A DNA stretch of 44,521 nt, taken from Aquimonas sp002352135. Its GTDB lineage: Bacteria; Pseudomonadota; Gammaproteobacteria; Xanthomonadales; Xanthomonadaceae. The translations under genes and the position numbers were made by a program. The stretch spans positions 1 through 44,521 of the forward strand of contig DAORND010000015.1 of the NCBI GenBank assembly GCA_035440755.1. The letters are read 5' to 3'. Below are positions 18,618-26,937 of this stretch, piece by piece (positions within the stretch are counted from its first letter, which is position 1; each line of letters opens with the position of its first letter). Under the pieces are notes generated by a model. The model ran no database searches. It was not told where the DNA came from and was given only the letters and a program-made list of their open reading frames with translations.

Positions 18618-18654
18618 ACAGACTAACCCGGAACGAGCAGGCGAGTTAGTCTGT
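18618..18654. promoter_or_regulatory. Long inverted repeat in the divergent M36/SDR promoter region
   Basis: Arms ACAGACTAACCCG (18618-18630) and CGAGTTAGTCTGT (18642-18654) match at 12 of 13 positions around an 11-base spacer. It occupies half of the 70-base space between two divergent genes and starts four bases before the peptidase ATG. It could be an operator for a dimeric regulator, or a hairpin in the peptidase leader that covers its ribosome site. Confidence 0.6.
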
Positions 18655-18683
18655 ACGCGGTTCAATCGCAGTCACCGCATCGC

Positions 18684-19463
18684 ATGTCGCAGACCAACGA
18701 AGTCTTCATCGTTACCGGGTGCTCGCGTGGTGTCGGCGCGGCGCTGTTCCAGATGGCGGGTCGACCGGGCAGGCGTCTGCTGGGCATGGCGCGTCATGTC
18801 TACGCTGATGCGCAGACCAGTGCGACATCGGCAAGTCCGATGAGCGAAGTGTGGGCGGTCGACTTGGGGGATTCGGTGGGCGTTATCGAGCGGCTGCGAA
18901 CCTGGCTGTTACAGGACGATCAGGCTTTGGCGGGTCGCTGGGTGCTGATCAACAATGCCGCCCTGTTGGAACCGCCGGGTGATCTTGCGCAGCAATCGGT
19001 TGAGCAGATACGTGCTGTGTTGCGTGTCGGTCTTGAAGCACCGATGTTGCTGACTGCGACCTTGCTTTCCGTGCGCGACGAGATTGCACGGACGGGAGTG
19101 GCGCCGTGTGTGCAGATCATGAACGTCTCTTCCGGCCTTGGTCGACGTGCGATGGCCGGCACCGCGACGTACTGCGCCGCCAAGGCCGGTCTGGATCACT
19201 TCAGTCGGGCGCTTGCTCTGGAGGAGTCCGCCAAGCCAAACGGTGCCAGGGTCGTGTCGATCGCGCCCGGCGTCATTGATACGGCGATGCAACAGCAGTT
19301 AAGGGGTGCTGCTGCAGACGGCTTCGCTGCGCAGAAGGATTTCGCGCGCCTGCACAGCAGCGGTAGTCTGGCGACACCCGAGGACACCGCTAAGCAGCTT
19401 TTGGCATGGTTGGAGCGACCGGACTTCGGCGAAGAGGTGGTCTGTGATATTCGCCGACCTTGA
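18684..19463 (+). CDS. Short-chain dehydrogenase/reductase (sepiapterin/benzil reductase-like)
   Basis: A 259-residue classical SDR. The Rossmann motif T-G-C-S-R-G-V-G-A (residues about 11-19), N-N-A-A (about 91), the catalytic Ser region N-V-S-S-G-L-G and Y-C-A-A-K with the active Tyr and Lys are all present, followed by A-P-G-V-I-D-T. The odd loop after the first helix and the overall pattern recall sepiapterin reductase or benzil reductase-type SDRs, which use NADPH. The substrate cannot be assigned. It is divergent from the M36 peptidase and stands alone. Confidence 0.88.
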   Translation: MSQTNEVFIVTGCSRGVGAALFQMAGRPGRRLLGMARHVYADAQTSATSASPMSEVWAVDLGDSVGVIERLRTWLLQDDQALAGRWVLINNAALLEPPGDLAQQSVEQIRAVLRVGLEAPMLLTATLLSVRDEIARTGVAPCVQIMNVSSGLGRRAMAGTATYCAAKAGLDHFSRALALEESAKPNGARVVSIAPGVIDTAMQQQLRGAAADGFAAQKDFARLHSSGSLATPEDTAKQLLAWLERPDFGEEVVCDIRRP

Positions 19464-19499
19464 ACGCTTTTTCGTGTGATGTGCGCAGTCTGTTGCTGG

Positions 19500-19937
19500 T
19501 CAGATGTTCTGCTTCGCGTGGCGATGCCAGGACGGTCGTGCGGTGTTGGCAGGTGCCGCCTTCAATGTCGCGATCATGCCCAGGACGTCACGATGGATCT
19601 GTCGCATTCCCTCGCGCGGCGATTCGCGGGTTTCGTGGTAGATGACTGCGATCCAAAGCGCAATGCCACGCAACTTGAGCTGGGCGATGCTGGAGCGCGC
19701 CTTGGCAAACGCGGCATCTCCGGCATCGCCCCAGGGCTGATAGCGATCAAGCTGTTCACTGCCATGCAAATGCGGCACTGGCGCCCGGCCCGCGTTTTCA
19801 ATTTCGCTCATGGTGAGCGTGGCGACCGCTGAACGAGTGCTGTTGGGGAGCTGTGCGACGATCTGGAGCATTTCGCGCGTTTGGCGACGAAGTTGCAGGT
19901 AACGCAGCGCAACGAGAATTCGCAGCAAGAGCTTCAT
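19500..19937 (-). CDS. Hypothetical protein, 145 aa
   Basis: A predicted protein without a family I recognise. The N-terminus M-K-L-L-L-R-I-L-V-A-L-R-Y is an amphipathic helix with basic residues. Helical segments continue through the body, which includes H-L-H-G-S-E-Q-L-D-R-Y-Q-P-W-G, and the tail is basic and rich in histidine. There is no strong ribosome site. It is convergent with the SDR gene. Codon use looks coding-like and no competing reading frame is better, but it could be wrong. Confidence 0.55.
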   Translation of the reverse strand: MKLLLRILVALRYLQLRRQTREMLQIVAQLPNSTRSAVATLTMSEIENAGRAPVPHLHGSEQLDRYQPWGDAGDAAFAKARSSIAQLKLRGIALWIAVIYHETRESPREGMRQIHRDVLGMIATLKAAPANTARPSWHRHAKQNI

Positions 19938-20215
19938 GATGGGACTCGATGACGAGAATCGAACGCCAATTATCTGCCGTTTGACGATCTGTGGCTACCG
20001 ACATGTGTCACAAAATGTCCGAATGCGTCATGCTTTGACGTATGTTGCGCATTCGTGAGCGGCGTGACCGGAGCATGGCCGATCAGAGGCTCGTTTCTCG
20101 TATGTAGTGCAGCAGGTGTGAGGCGTTGCGATGGCCGATCGTATTGCGCCAACGTTTCTGGGGAGTGAGGCACGCGCCTCATCAAGCGGTTTGACTGGTG
20201 ATCGGGAGATCAAAA
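19938..20215. other. Intergenic region upstream of the CsgG-like gene, with an operator-like dyad
   Basis: No gene is seen in these ~280 bases. ATGCGTCA (20023-20030) and TGACGTAT (20036-20043) form an inverted repeat with seven of eight positions matching around a five-base spacer. It lies about 170 bases before the CsgG-like start, in the space between two divergent genes. Confidence 0.4.
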
Positions 20216-20932
20216 ATGACGAAGTTCGGAGTGGCCTTGGGTTTGACGTTGGCAACCTTGTTGTCGACCTCGGTGGCAGAAGCGCGTGGTGAGCGAGTAA
20301 CGGTTGCTGTCGCGGAGTTCAAGAACGAGTCCGGTGCAGGCTGGTGGCGTGGTGGCGTGGGTTGGGAGTTATCCGGCATGCTGTCGAACGAGCTGGTCGC
20401 AACGCGTGCTTTCAACGTCGTTGAGCGCAGCAAGCTGGAGTCGGTGCTGAGCGAGCAGGACCTTGCCGCTTCGGGTCGCGTTCGTTCCGGCTCGGGAGCG
20501 CGCATCGGTCAGCTCACCGGCGCTGACTACCTGGTGATGGGCACCGTCACGGCGTATGAGGAAGATGTCCAGAGCACCGGTGGCGGCCTCAGCTTCCGTG
20601 GCATTTCCGTTGGCGGAAAATCCGAGAAGGCGTATCTGGCTGTCGATATTCGTGTGGTCAATGCCACGACGGGTGAAATCGAGTTTGTTCGAACCATCGA
20701 AGGTGAAGCCAAAGGCGGTGGTATGAGCTTGGGTATTTCGCGTGGTGGCTTTGGCGGTGCGCTGTCCAACGAGAAGAACACCCCGGCAGGCAAGGCCATT
20801 CGTGCAGCGATCATCATGACCACAGACTACCTCGAGTGCGTGATGGTGAAGCAGAACGGCTGCGAATCCGAATTCGATGCGGCGGATGATCGCCGTCGCG
20901 ACCGTAGCCGTGGTTCGCTTGACGTCGACTGA
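20216..20932 (+). CDS. CsgG-family exported protein
   Basis: A 238-residue protein. The ATG at 20216 has GGGAG eight bases upstream and gives a signal peptide ending S-V-A-E-A. There is no lipobox cysteine, so it is not a lipoprotein like true CsgG. The body matches the CsgG / penicillin-binding-protein-activator fold: V-A-V-A-E-F-K-N-E-S, L-S-x-M-L-S-N-E-L-V, F-N-V-V-E-R-S-K-L-E-S-V-L-S-E-Q-D and T-G-A-D-Y-L-V-M-G-T-V-T, then a glycine-rich loop. The tail is rich in Asp and Arg. No curli genes are near, so it is not a curli secretion pore. A role in the cell envelope is inferred. A strong hairpin ends the gene. Confidence 0.83.
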   Translation: MTKFGVALGLTLATLLSTSVAEARGERVTVAVAEFKNESGAGWWRGGVGWELSGMLSNELVATRAFNVVERSKLESVLSEQDLAASGRVRSGSGARIGQLTGADYLVMGTVTAYEEDVQSTGGGLSFRGISVGGKSEKAYLAVDIRVVNATTGEIEFVRTIEGEAKGGGMSLGISRGGFGGALSNEKNTPAGKAIRAAIIMTTDYLECVMVKQNGCESEFDAADDRRRDRSRGSLDVD

Positions 20933-20956
20933 GTCAAGCCACAATTGGCGATCTTG

Positions 20957-20983
20957 CATGAGGCGGCCCATGGCCGCCTCATG
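20957..20983. terminator. Perfect 12-base hairpin between convergent genes
   Basis: CATGAGGCGGCC (20957-20968) pairs perfectly with GGCCGCCTCATG (20972-20983) around a three-base loop. It lies between the ends of the CsgG-like gene and the ABC ATPase gene, and TGTTTC follows on the plus strand. It probably terminates transcription from at least the left side. Confidence 0.75.
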
Positions 20984-20987
20984 TGTT

Positions 20988-21785
20988 TCAGCGAGCGCTG
21001 GCGTACCAGCGCTGCCCTTTCTGGAAGACTTCCACTTCGAGGCCAAAGGCGTCGCTCAGTTGCGCTGCCGTCAATACGCTGGACTTTATCCCATCGGCCA
21101 GGAGTCGACCTTGGCGGAGGACGACCACGCGTTCGATGAACTCGGGGATCTCTTCGATGTGATGCGTGATCAGCCAGATGCCGACGCCCTGTTCCTGAAG
21201 GTGGCGGAGGATCGCATCCAGTTCCTCGCGCGCTTGCAAGTCGAGTCCGTTGGCGGGCTCATCCAGCAGCAGAGCGCGTGGCAGATGCACGATGGCGCGC
21301 GCAATCAGGCTGCGGCGCAGTTGTCCAGCGGATAATTCGGACAGAGGTCGATCCAGCAGATCGACGCAGGACACTCGCTCAGCGACCGCGAGGATGCGTG
21401 CAAGCGTCGGCTGGTCTGGTTGTGCGTCCGTGTCGATCGCATGCCGGTTCAGCAGTCCACCGAGAATTGCGTCGCGAACCCGCATGCCCGGAATAGACAG
21501 CAGCAGGTCTGCAAGTTCGGCGTGGACGATGCCCAGTTGTGCATGCAGGTCTGCAGTCACCCAACGACTCTTGCCGAGAATCTTCAGCGGCGGTCGATCC
21601 TCGTCGTTGAGCGGAAACAGCTCGCGCGTCAGGATCTTGATGAGTGTCGACTTGCCCGAGCCATTCGCGCCGAGAATGGCAATGCTCTCATGGGCATCGA
21701 CGCGGAGACTGAGCGAGTCCAGCGCGCGTTGCTCGCCACGCATCACCGTCGCGTGATCAAGCTCGATCAAGGGCGCTTCCATCAT
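20988..21785 (-). CDS. ABC transporter ATP-binding protein (ModF/YlmA-like)
   Basis: A 265-residue ATPase. Walker A is G-A-N-G-S-G-K-S-T (residues about 39-47), the signature L-S-A-G-Q-L-R-R (about 150), Walker B A-L-L-L-D-E-P and the H-loop T-H-H. The pattern E-E-I-P-E near the end resembles the stand-alone ATPases of the ModF/YlmA group. No permease or binding protein gene is next to it, so its partner, if any, is elsewhere. It follows the upstream SDR gene by six bases in the same orientation and is almost certainly co-transcribed. ATG codons at 21785 and 21782 are equally possible starts. Confidence 0.88.
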   Translation of the reverse strand: MMEAPLIELDHATVMRGEQRALDSLSLRVDAHESIAILGANGSGKSTLIKILTRELFPLNDEDRPPLKILGKSRWVTADLHAQLGIVHAELADLLLSIPGMRVRDAILGGLLNRHAIDTDAQPDQPTLARILAVAERVSCVDLLDRPLSELSAGQLRRSLIARAIVHLPRALLLDEPANGLDLQAREELDAILRHLQEQGVGIWLITHHIEEIPEFIERVVVLRQGRLLADGIKSSVLTAAQLSDAFGLEVEVFQKGQRWYASAR

Positions 21786-21791
21786 GGCGGC

Positions 21792-22559
21792 TTACTTGGG
21801 AGCCAGTCGAATGGCGCCATCCATGCGGATCACGCTGCCATTCATGTAGCCATTCTGCAGAATGAACGCGACGGTCTCCGCGTATTCCTCACCCGTGCCG
21901 AGTCGTGAAGGGAAGGGCACTTGAGCGCACAGTGATTCGTAGACAGCGGGTGGCATGCTGTCGACCATGGGGGTATGAAAGACACCCGGTGCCACGGTCA
22001 TGACGCGAATGCCAATTCGCGCGAACTCGCGGGCCATCGGCAAGGTCATGCCGACCACGCCGCCTTTGCTCGCCGAGTAGGCGGCCTGTCCTATTTGGCC
22101 CTCGTAGGCGGCAATCGATGCAGTGTGAATGATCACGCCGCGCTCTCCATCCTTTCCAGGCGCGTTGTGCTGCATCAGGTTTGCGGCAGCCTTGGCGATA
22201 TTGAAGCTGCCTATCAGATTGACCCTGACGGTGGTTTCAAACAGCGACAACGGCATCGGACCTTCCTTGCCCAGCACGCGGCCCGCGCCCAGGATTCCGG
22301 CGCAATTGATGGCGACATTGAGGCCTTGCATGTGGTCTTTTGCTTCGCCGACCCGCGAGACCGCGTCGTTTTCACTGGTGACATCCGTGTGCAAAAAGAT
22401 CGCGTTCGGCCCCAACTCCGCCGCTGCTGCTTCGCCGCGCTCCGCCTGCACATCCAGAAGCGCGACCTTGGCGCCATGGGCGACAAGTTGACGCGCTGTG
22501 GCAAGCCCCAAGCCGCTGGCTCCGCCGGTGATGACGGCACACACATTTGCTGGTTGCAT
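21792..22559 (-). CDS. SDR family dehydrogenase, 3-hydroxyacyl-CoA dehydrogenase type 2-like
   Basis: A 255-residue SDR. T-G-G-A-S-G-L-G-L-A-T binds the nucleotide, D at L-L-D-V-Q suggests NAD rather than NADP, and N-C-A-G, the S-I-A-A-Y-E-G-Q block and Y-S-A-S-K complete the active site. The middle (L-F-E-T-T-V-R-V-N-L-I-G-S-F-N) and the V-P-F-P-S-R-L-G ending match type II 3-hydroxyacyl-CoA dehydrogenases (HSD17B10-like), which oxidise 3-hydroxyacyl-CoA in fatty acid or branched-chain breakdown. The start has GGGAG six bases upstream. It is the first gene of a two-gene unit with the ABC ATPase. Confidence 0.9.
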   Translation of the reverse strand: MQPANVCAVITGGASGLGLATARQLVAHGAKVALLDVQAERGEAAAAELGPNAIFLHTDVTSENDAVSRVGEAKDHMQGLNVAINCAGILGAGRVLGKEGPMPLSLFETTVRVNLIGSFNIAKAAANLMQHNAPGKDGERGVIIHTASIAAYEGQIGQAAYSASKGGVVGMTLPMAREFARIGIRVMTVAPGVFHTPMVDSMPPAVYESLCAQVPFPSRLGTGEEYAETVAFILQNGYMNGSVIRMDGAIRLAPK

Positions 22560-22710
22560 GAGAATCTCCCTGAGTGATGGCGCGGCATTCTAAAGGCTCG
22601 CGGCCGGCGTGCCCGTTTTGCAGCTGTCGACGTCAAGCTTCGGCTGCGCTGCGGAACCCGTTGCGCCGGCGCCTTTCCCATGTGCTCTCTTGGCTTTTCG
22701 GCCCGCCCGC

Positions 22711-23688
22711 ATGACACTGCGCTCCATGACTTCCCTTGCTGAGCATCGCTTTCCCCTCCGCATTGACCGAAAGCTCGTTGCGCCCTTGGTCTGGATGTGC
22801 GGTTTGCTCTGCATGCCGACGGGAGCATTGTGGGCAGGCGATTTGTATCGCTGTGTGGGTCCTCAAGGCGAAACCGCGTTCACCAGTGATCGAACCGGCT
22901 ATCGGGATTGCAAGCCGATCAAGTATGCCCGCACAAGCAATTCCGGCTCGGTGGGAACGGCCAGTCGCGTGGTCGTGCCTGCTGCGGCGGGAAGTCCGAC
23001 TGCCTCCACCGAACCCACGCACCCCAGAGTCGAGTTTCGGACATCCGCCAACGCGGACTCGCCGCCGAAGGAAGCGCCGCCCGCCAGCGACTCACGTGTC
23101 AGTCGCGGTGCGGTGTATCGCTATGTCAAGGACGGCGTGACCCACTACACCAATCGGCGTCCCGCTGGGCAGCGTGTCGAGCTGGTTTTCAGCTACATCG
23201 AGACCTGTTACGCCTGTAACGTGAGCAGCGCTGTCGATTTCAACAGTGTGGGCTTGAATATCACCGCGTATGCCGACGAAATCCGGCGCGCGAGTGCGGC
23301 GCAGGGGGTTGATGAGGCGTTGGTGCGAGCAGTCATCCATGCCGAGTCTGCGTTCAATTTCAACGCATTGTCCAACAAGGGGGCACAGGGCTTGATGCAG
23401 CTGATGCCCGATACGGCGGCCCGATTTGGTGTGGTGGACCCATTTTCGGCGGAGCAGAACATTGCTGGCGGGACGGCTTATCTGGCTTGGCTGTTGAAGC
23501 GATTCAATGGCGATGTGTCGCTTGCGGTGGCCGGCTATAACGCGGGTGAAGGCGCTGTGGATCGTTTCGGCGGTGTGCCGCCCTATGCCGAGACACAAGT
23601 CTTCGTCGAGCGCGTCGGGGTACTGATGCTGCGCTACCGGGAACAGCTTGCGCAGACTCGCATGTCCGCTGCAGACCAGCGCAGTTGA
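22711..23688 (+). CDS. Lytic transglycosylase (SLT domain) with N-terminal DUF4124-like domain
   Basis: A protein of about 325 residues. A hydrophobic segment (P-L-V-W-M-C-G-L-L-C-M-P) ending A-L-W-A-G serves as the export signal. A DUF4124-like segment D-L-Y-R-C-V-G-P-Q-G-E-T-A-F-T-S-D follows, and a second similar element occurs near 140 (Y-R-Y-V-K-D-G-V-T-H-Y-T-N). The SLT domain starts near 210 with H-A-E-S-A-F-N carrying the catalytic Glu, then K-G-A-Q-G-L-M-Q-L-M-P-D-T and A-G-Y-N-A-G-E-G-A-V. It cleaves peptidoglycan glycan strands to 1,6-anhydro products in the periplasm. Starts at 22711 and 22726 are both plausible; no ribosome site decides. Confidence 0.9.
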   Translation: MTLRSMTSLAEHRFPLRIDRKLVAPLVWMCGLLCMPTGALWAGDLYRCVGPQGETAFTSDRTGYRDCKPIKYARTSNSGSVGTASRVVVPAAAGSPTASTEPTHPRVEFRTSANADSPPKEAPPASDSRVSRGAVYRYVKDGVTHYTNRRPAGQRVELVFSYIETCYACNVSSAVDFNSVGLNITAYADEIRRASAAQGVDEALVRAVIHAESAFNFNALSNKGAQGLMQLMPDTAARFGVVDPFSAEQNIAGGTAYLAWLLKRFNGDVSLAVAGYNAGEGAVDRFGGVPPYAETQVFVERVGVLMLRYREQLAQTRMSAADQRS

Positions 23689-23801
23689 TCGCCGCGCCGC
23701 CGTTTCCCGTCCATTGCAAACCGTCGTCCAACGAGTGAACGCCTTCGGCAGTGCGCGGTTGCGATGCGCCCGTTGTGAGACGTCGCTGCGTTTTCAGCGA
23801 A

Positions 23802-24938
23802 TCAGTTGCTCATGACAGGGCGCTGGGTGAGTTCCAGTGTTGCTTCAAACGGAACGCCTGCGCGCAGACCCGCGACTTCAACCTTATCTCCCGGAGGCGT
23901 GGCAGCTTCCCGTAGACGAAGATCCGCCTGATCCGTGATGGATTCGCCATTGAAGCGCAGCAGAACGTCACCGGATTTCAATCCGGCGGCATGTGCCGGT
24001 CCGCCGCTGTACAGCGCGGTCAAGGCGACCCCACGCGGCGCATCGGCATCAAGACTGCCTGGCAGCAACGGTGCGTCGCCATACTCCGCGCCCATCCAAC
24101 CCCTAACCACCGCCCCATGCTGTTTGATCTCCTCGAATACGGCGCTGGCGGTGCTCATCGGTATTGCAAACCCAATGCCTTCGGCACCGTTGATCCGACC
24201 CAGCACAAAGGTGTTGATGCCGATCAGTTGGCCGCGTGAATTGATCAGCGCACCACCACTATTGCCTTCATTGATGGCGGCGTCGGTTTGAATGAAATCT
24301 TCATAGGCGCGCAGGTTGAGCTGGTTTCGGCCGAGCCCGGAGATAACGCCTTGCGTCACCGTTTGGCTCAATCCAAACGGGTTGCCGATGGCCAGGACAA
24401 CATCGCCGACCCGCTTGGGCACCTCGGCATCGAGTGGCAGAGCGGGCAGGGCGGAACCCTCCATTTTCAATACCGCCAGATCGGTATCTGCATCACTGCC
24501 AATCAGGTTTGCCTGTGTCACTCGACCATCCCACAAGGCGATCCGAATCTGGCTGGCACCGGCAATCACATGGTGATTGGTCAGCACGTATCCGTCCTCG
24601 GTCACGATGACACCCGAGCCCAGTGCGCGCTCAAGTCGCGTGCGTGGCGGGCCGTAGGCCAGTCCAGAGAAGCGTTGGACAGTGGAATTGCTGGGCACCC
24701 GGATCAGTGTCTGTTCGGTGATCAGCTTATCGGCATAGATACTGACGACCGCGGGTGCGGCCGATCCCACCGCGTCGGCATAAGAGACCACAGCTAGGCC
24801 GGTCGATTCCTGTGGGGCGCTGCTGGCCTGCATGGTGCGCACGGCAGCGGGGAAAAATTGAGAAATGACAAAGGCCGCCGCCAGTCCGGCAACGACACTT
24901 TGCAGCAGGAACCATCCGTATCGCTTCACGTGGGGCAT
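23802..24938 (-). CDS. DegS-like membrane-anchored periplasmic serine protease (S1C) with PDZ domain
   Basis: A 378-residue protein. A single N-terminal membrane helix (about 9-29) anchors it, with no cleavage site, as in DegS and AlgW. The trypsin-like domain has His in L-T-N-H-H-V-I, Asp in D-A-D-T-D-L-A-V-L and Ser in N-E-G-N-S-G-G-A-L-I. One PDZ domain follows (about 280-370), with G-L-K-S-G-D-V-L-L. One PDZ and the anchor argue for DegS rather than DegP. Such proteases cut the anti-sigma factor RseA in the sigma-E response, or perform general quality control. It is divergent from petABC. Confidence 0.88.
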   Translation of the reverse strand: MPHVKRYGWFLLQSVVAGLAAAFVISQFFPAAVRTMQASSAPQESTGLAVVSYADAVGSAAPAVVSIYADKLITEQTLIRVPSNSTVQRFSGLAYGPPRTRLERALGSGVIVTEDGYVLTNHHVIAGASQIRIALWDGRVTQANLIGSDADTDLAVLKMEGSALPALPLDAEVPKRVGDVVLAIGNPFGLSQTVTQGVISGLGRNQLNLRAYEDFIQTDAAINEGNSGGALINSRGQLIGINTFVLGRINGAEGIGFAIPMSTASAVFEEIKQHGAVVRGWMGAEYGDAPLLPGSLDADAPRGVALTALYSGGPAHAAGLKSGDVLLRFNGESITDQADLRLREAATPPGDKVEVAGLRAGVPFEATLELTQRPVMSN

Positions 24939-24987
24939 TCAAGGTCGCTGTCGACAGAAGTCGCATTGTGCCTTTGTCACATGTTCG

Positions 24988-25016
24988 TTGTCGCTGTCGC
25001 GGGTGTCGCCTAAACT
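24988..25016 (+). promoter_or_regulatory. Predicted sigma-70 promoter of petABC
   Basis: TTGTCG (24988-24993) and TAAACT (25011-25016) are separated by 17 bases, the ideal spacing, and lie about 80 bases before the petA start. Confidence 0.5.
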
Positions 25017-25093
25017 ATTCGGGTTTCGTCGCCACCGCTCACCGGAAGGGAGCGCGTGGATCGCTCATTTTCCTGTGTGACGTGGAGAGCCGC

Positions 25094-25693
25094 ATGGCTG
25101 ACCAAGGTGTTGACCCAGGCCGCCGCCGTTTCCTGACCGCTACCACAGCCGTGGTGGGTGGTGCAGGGGCGATCGCTGCAGCCATTCCTTTCTTGAGTTC
25201 GTGGCAACCCAGCGCGCGTGCGCAGTCGGCGGGTGCCCCGGTCACCGAGAACATCTCGAAGCTGCAGTCCGGGCAGTTGCTGCGCATTACTTGGCGTGGC
25301 CAACCCGTCTTCGTCGTGCGGCGAACCGAAGACATGCTGAAGGCCTTGCCGGGCGAAGACGGGCGTCTGCGTGACCCCAATTCGGACAATCCCGAGCAGC
25401 AGCCCGCGTATGCCAAGAACGCTCATCGTTCGATCAAGCCTGAGTACCTCGTGTTGGTGGGCATCTGTACGCATCTGGGCTGCGTGCCTTTGTTCAAGCC
25501 GGAAGTGATTGCGCAGCCGTTTGATGCGGACTGGAAAGGTGGCTTCTATTGCCCATGCCACAATTCACGCTTCGACCTCGCGGGTCGCGTTTACCAGGGT
25601 GTGCCTGCGCCCTCGAATCTGCGCGTTCCGGCACATCGATTCCTCGATGACAACACGCTGCAGATTGGTGTGGATACGGAAGGAGCTGTCTGA
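25094..25693 (+). CDS. petA: Ubiquinol-cytochrome c reductase, Rieske iron-sulfur subunit
   Basis: A 199-residue subunit of the cytochrome bc1 complex, which passes electrons from ubiquinol to cytochrome c1. The ATG at 25094 has GGAGAG upstream; the frame is open further upstream but family members start here. A Tat motif R-R-R-F-L-T and a hydrophobic helix (about 14-36) anchor it in the inner membrane. The 2Fe-2S ligands are in C-T-H-L-G-C and C-P-C-H-N-S. It is the first gene of petABC and its stop overlaps the petB start by one base. Confidence 0.98.
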   Translation: MADQGVDPGRRRFLTATTAVVGGAGAIAAAIPFLSSWQPSARAQSAGAPVTENISKLQSGQLLRITWRGQPVFVVRRTEDMLKALPGEDGRLRDPNSDNPEQQPAYAKNAHRSIKPEYLVLVGICTHLGCVPLFKPEVIAQPFDADWKGGFYCPCHNSRFDLAGRVYQGVPAPSNLRVPAHRFLDDNTLQIGVDTEGAV

Positions 25694-26937
25694 TGGCCGG
25701 TCTGATCGAACGTTCGGTGGAAGGTGCTGTGCAGTGGGTGGATGAGCGTGCACCGAGCCTCAAAGAGGCCTGGGACAAGCATCTCGCCAAGTACTACGCG
25801 CCGAAGAATTTTAACTTCTGGTACTACTTCGGTTCGCTGGCCATGCTGGTGCTGGTCAATCAGATCGTGACCGGAATCTGGTTGACGATGAACTACAAGC
25901 CCAGTGCCGCCGAGGCGTTTGCTTCGGTCGAGTACATCATGCGCGACGTGGAGTGGGGCTGGCTGCTGCGCTACATGCATTCCACTGGTGCGTCGCTGTT
26001 TTTCATCGTGGTTTATCTGCACATGTTCCGTGGCCTGATCTACGGATCATCGAAAAAGCCGCGTGAGCTGGTCTGGGTGATCGGCGTGGCGATCTTCCTC
26101 GCCCTGATGGCCGAAGCCTTCATGGGCTATGTGCTGCCCTGGGGTCAGATGTCCTACCACGGTGCGCAGGTGATCATCAATCTGTTCGGTGCCATTCCGG
26201 TAATTGGTGGTGACCTGACCGAGTGGATTCGTGGCGACTTTCTGGTTTCGGATGCGACGTTGAATCGCTTCTTCGCCCTGCATGTCATCGCCATGCCGCT
26301 GGTACTGCTACTGCTCGTCGTCCTGCATCTGGCTGCCCTGCACGAAGTAGGCTCGAATAACCCGGAAGGCGTCGACATCAAGAAGAAGAAGGACGAAAAC
26401 GGCAAACCGCTGGATGGCATCCCGTTCCATCCGTACTACACGGTGAAAGACATCTTCGGGGTCGGTTTTTTCCTGATCATCGCTGCGTTCATCATCTTCT
26501 TCACGCCAACGTTCGGTGACTTGTTCCTCGAGTACGACAACTTCATCCCAGCCGATCCGATGGTGACGCCTGACCACATCAAGCCCGTCTGGTACTTCAC
26601 TCCTTATTACGCGATGTTGCGTGCAGTGCCGGACAAGTTGGCTGGTGTCATCGTGATGGGCGGTGCGGTGATGATCCTGTTCCTGTTGCCTTGGCTGGAC
26701 CGCAGCCCAGTGAAGTCGATCCGCTATCGTGGCCCGCTGTCCAAGCTGCTGATCTCGGTTTTTGTGGTGGCCTTCGTGTCGCTCGCGTGGCTGGGCATGC
26801 AGTCGGGCAGCGACCTTCAGAAGCTGATGGCGCAGATTTTCACGGCCTATTACTTCGCATTCTTCCTCTTCATGCCGCTGTGGACGCAGTGGGATTCCTA
26901 CAAGACAGTGCCGGACCGGGTGAGCAGCCATGACTAA
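25693..26937 (+). CDS. petB: Ubiquinol-cytochrome c reductase, cytochrome b subunit
   Basis: A 414-residue multi-helix membrane protein and the quinone-binding core of complex III. Conserved stretches are N-F-W-Y-Y-F-G, G-A-S-L-F-F-I-V-V-Y-L-H-M-F-R-G, G-Y-V-L-P-W-G-Q-M-S, H-V-I-A-M-P-L and the P-D-H-I-K-P-V-W-Y-F-T-P-Y-Y-A-M-L-R block. Histidine pairs of both haems can be seen. The length is typical of proteobacterial cytochrome b. The ATG overlaps the petA stop (TGATGG), so translation is coupled. Confidence 0.98.
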   Translation: MAGLIERSVEGAVQWVDERAPSLKEAWDKHLAKYYAPKNFNFWYYFGSLAMLVLVNQIVTGIWLTMNYKPSAAEAFASVEYIMRDVEWGWLLRYMHSTGASLFFIVVYLHMFRGLIYGSSKKPRELVWVIGVAIFLALMAEAFMGYVLPWGQMSYHGAQVIINLFGAIPVIGGDLTEWIRGDFLVSDATLNRFFALHVIAMPLVLLLLVVLHLAALHEVGSNNPEGVDIKKKKDENGKPLDGIPFHPYYTVKDIFGVGFFLIIAAFIIFFTPTFGDLFLEYDNFIPADPMVTPDHIKPVWYFTPYYAMLRAVPDKLAGVIVMGGAVMILFLLPWLDRSPVKSIRYRGPLSKLLISVFVVAFVSLAWLGMQSGSDLQKLMAQIFTAYYFAFFLFMPLWTQWDSYKTVPDRVSSHD

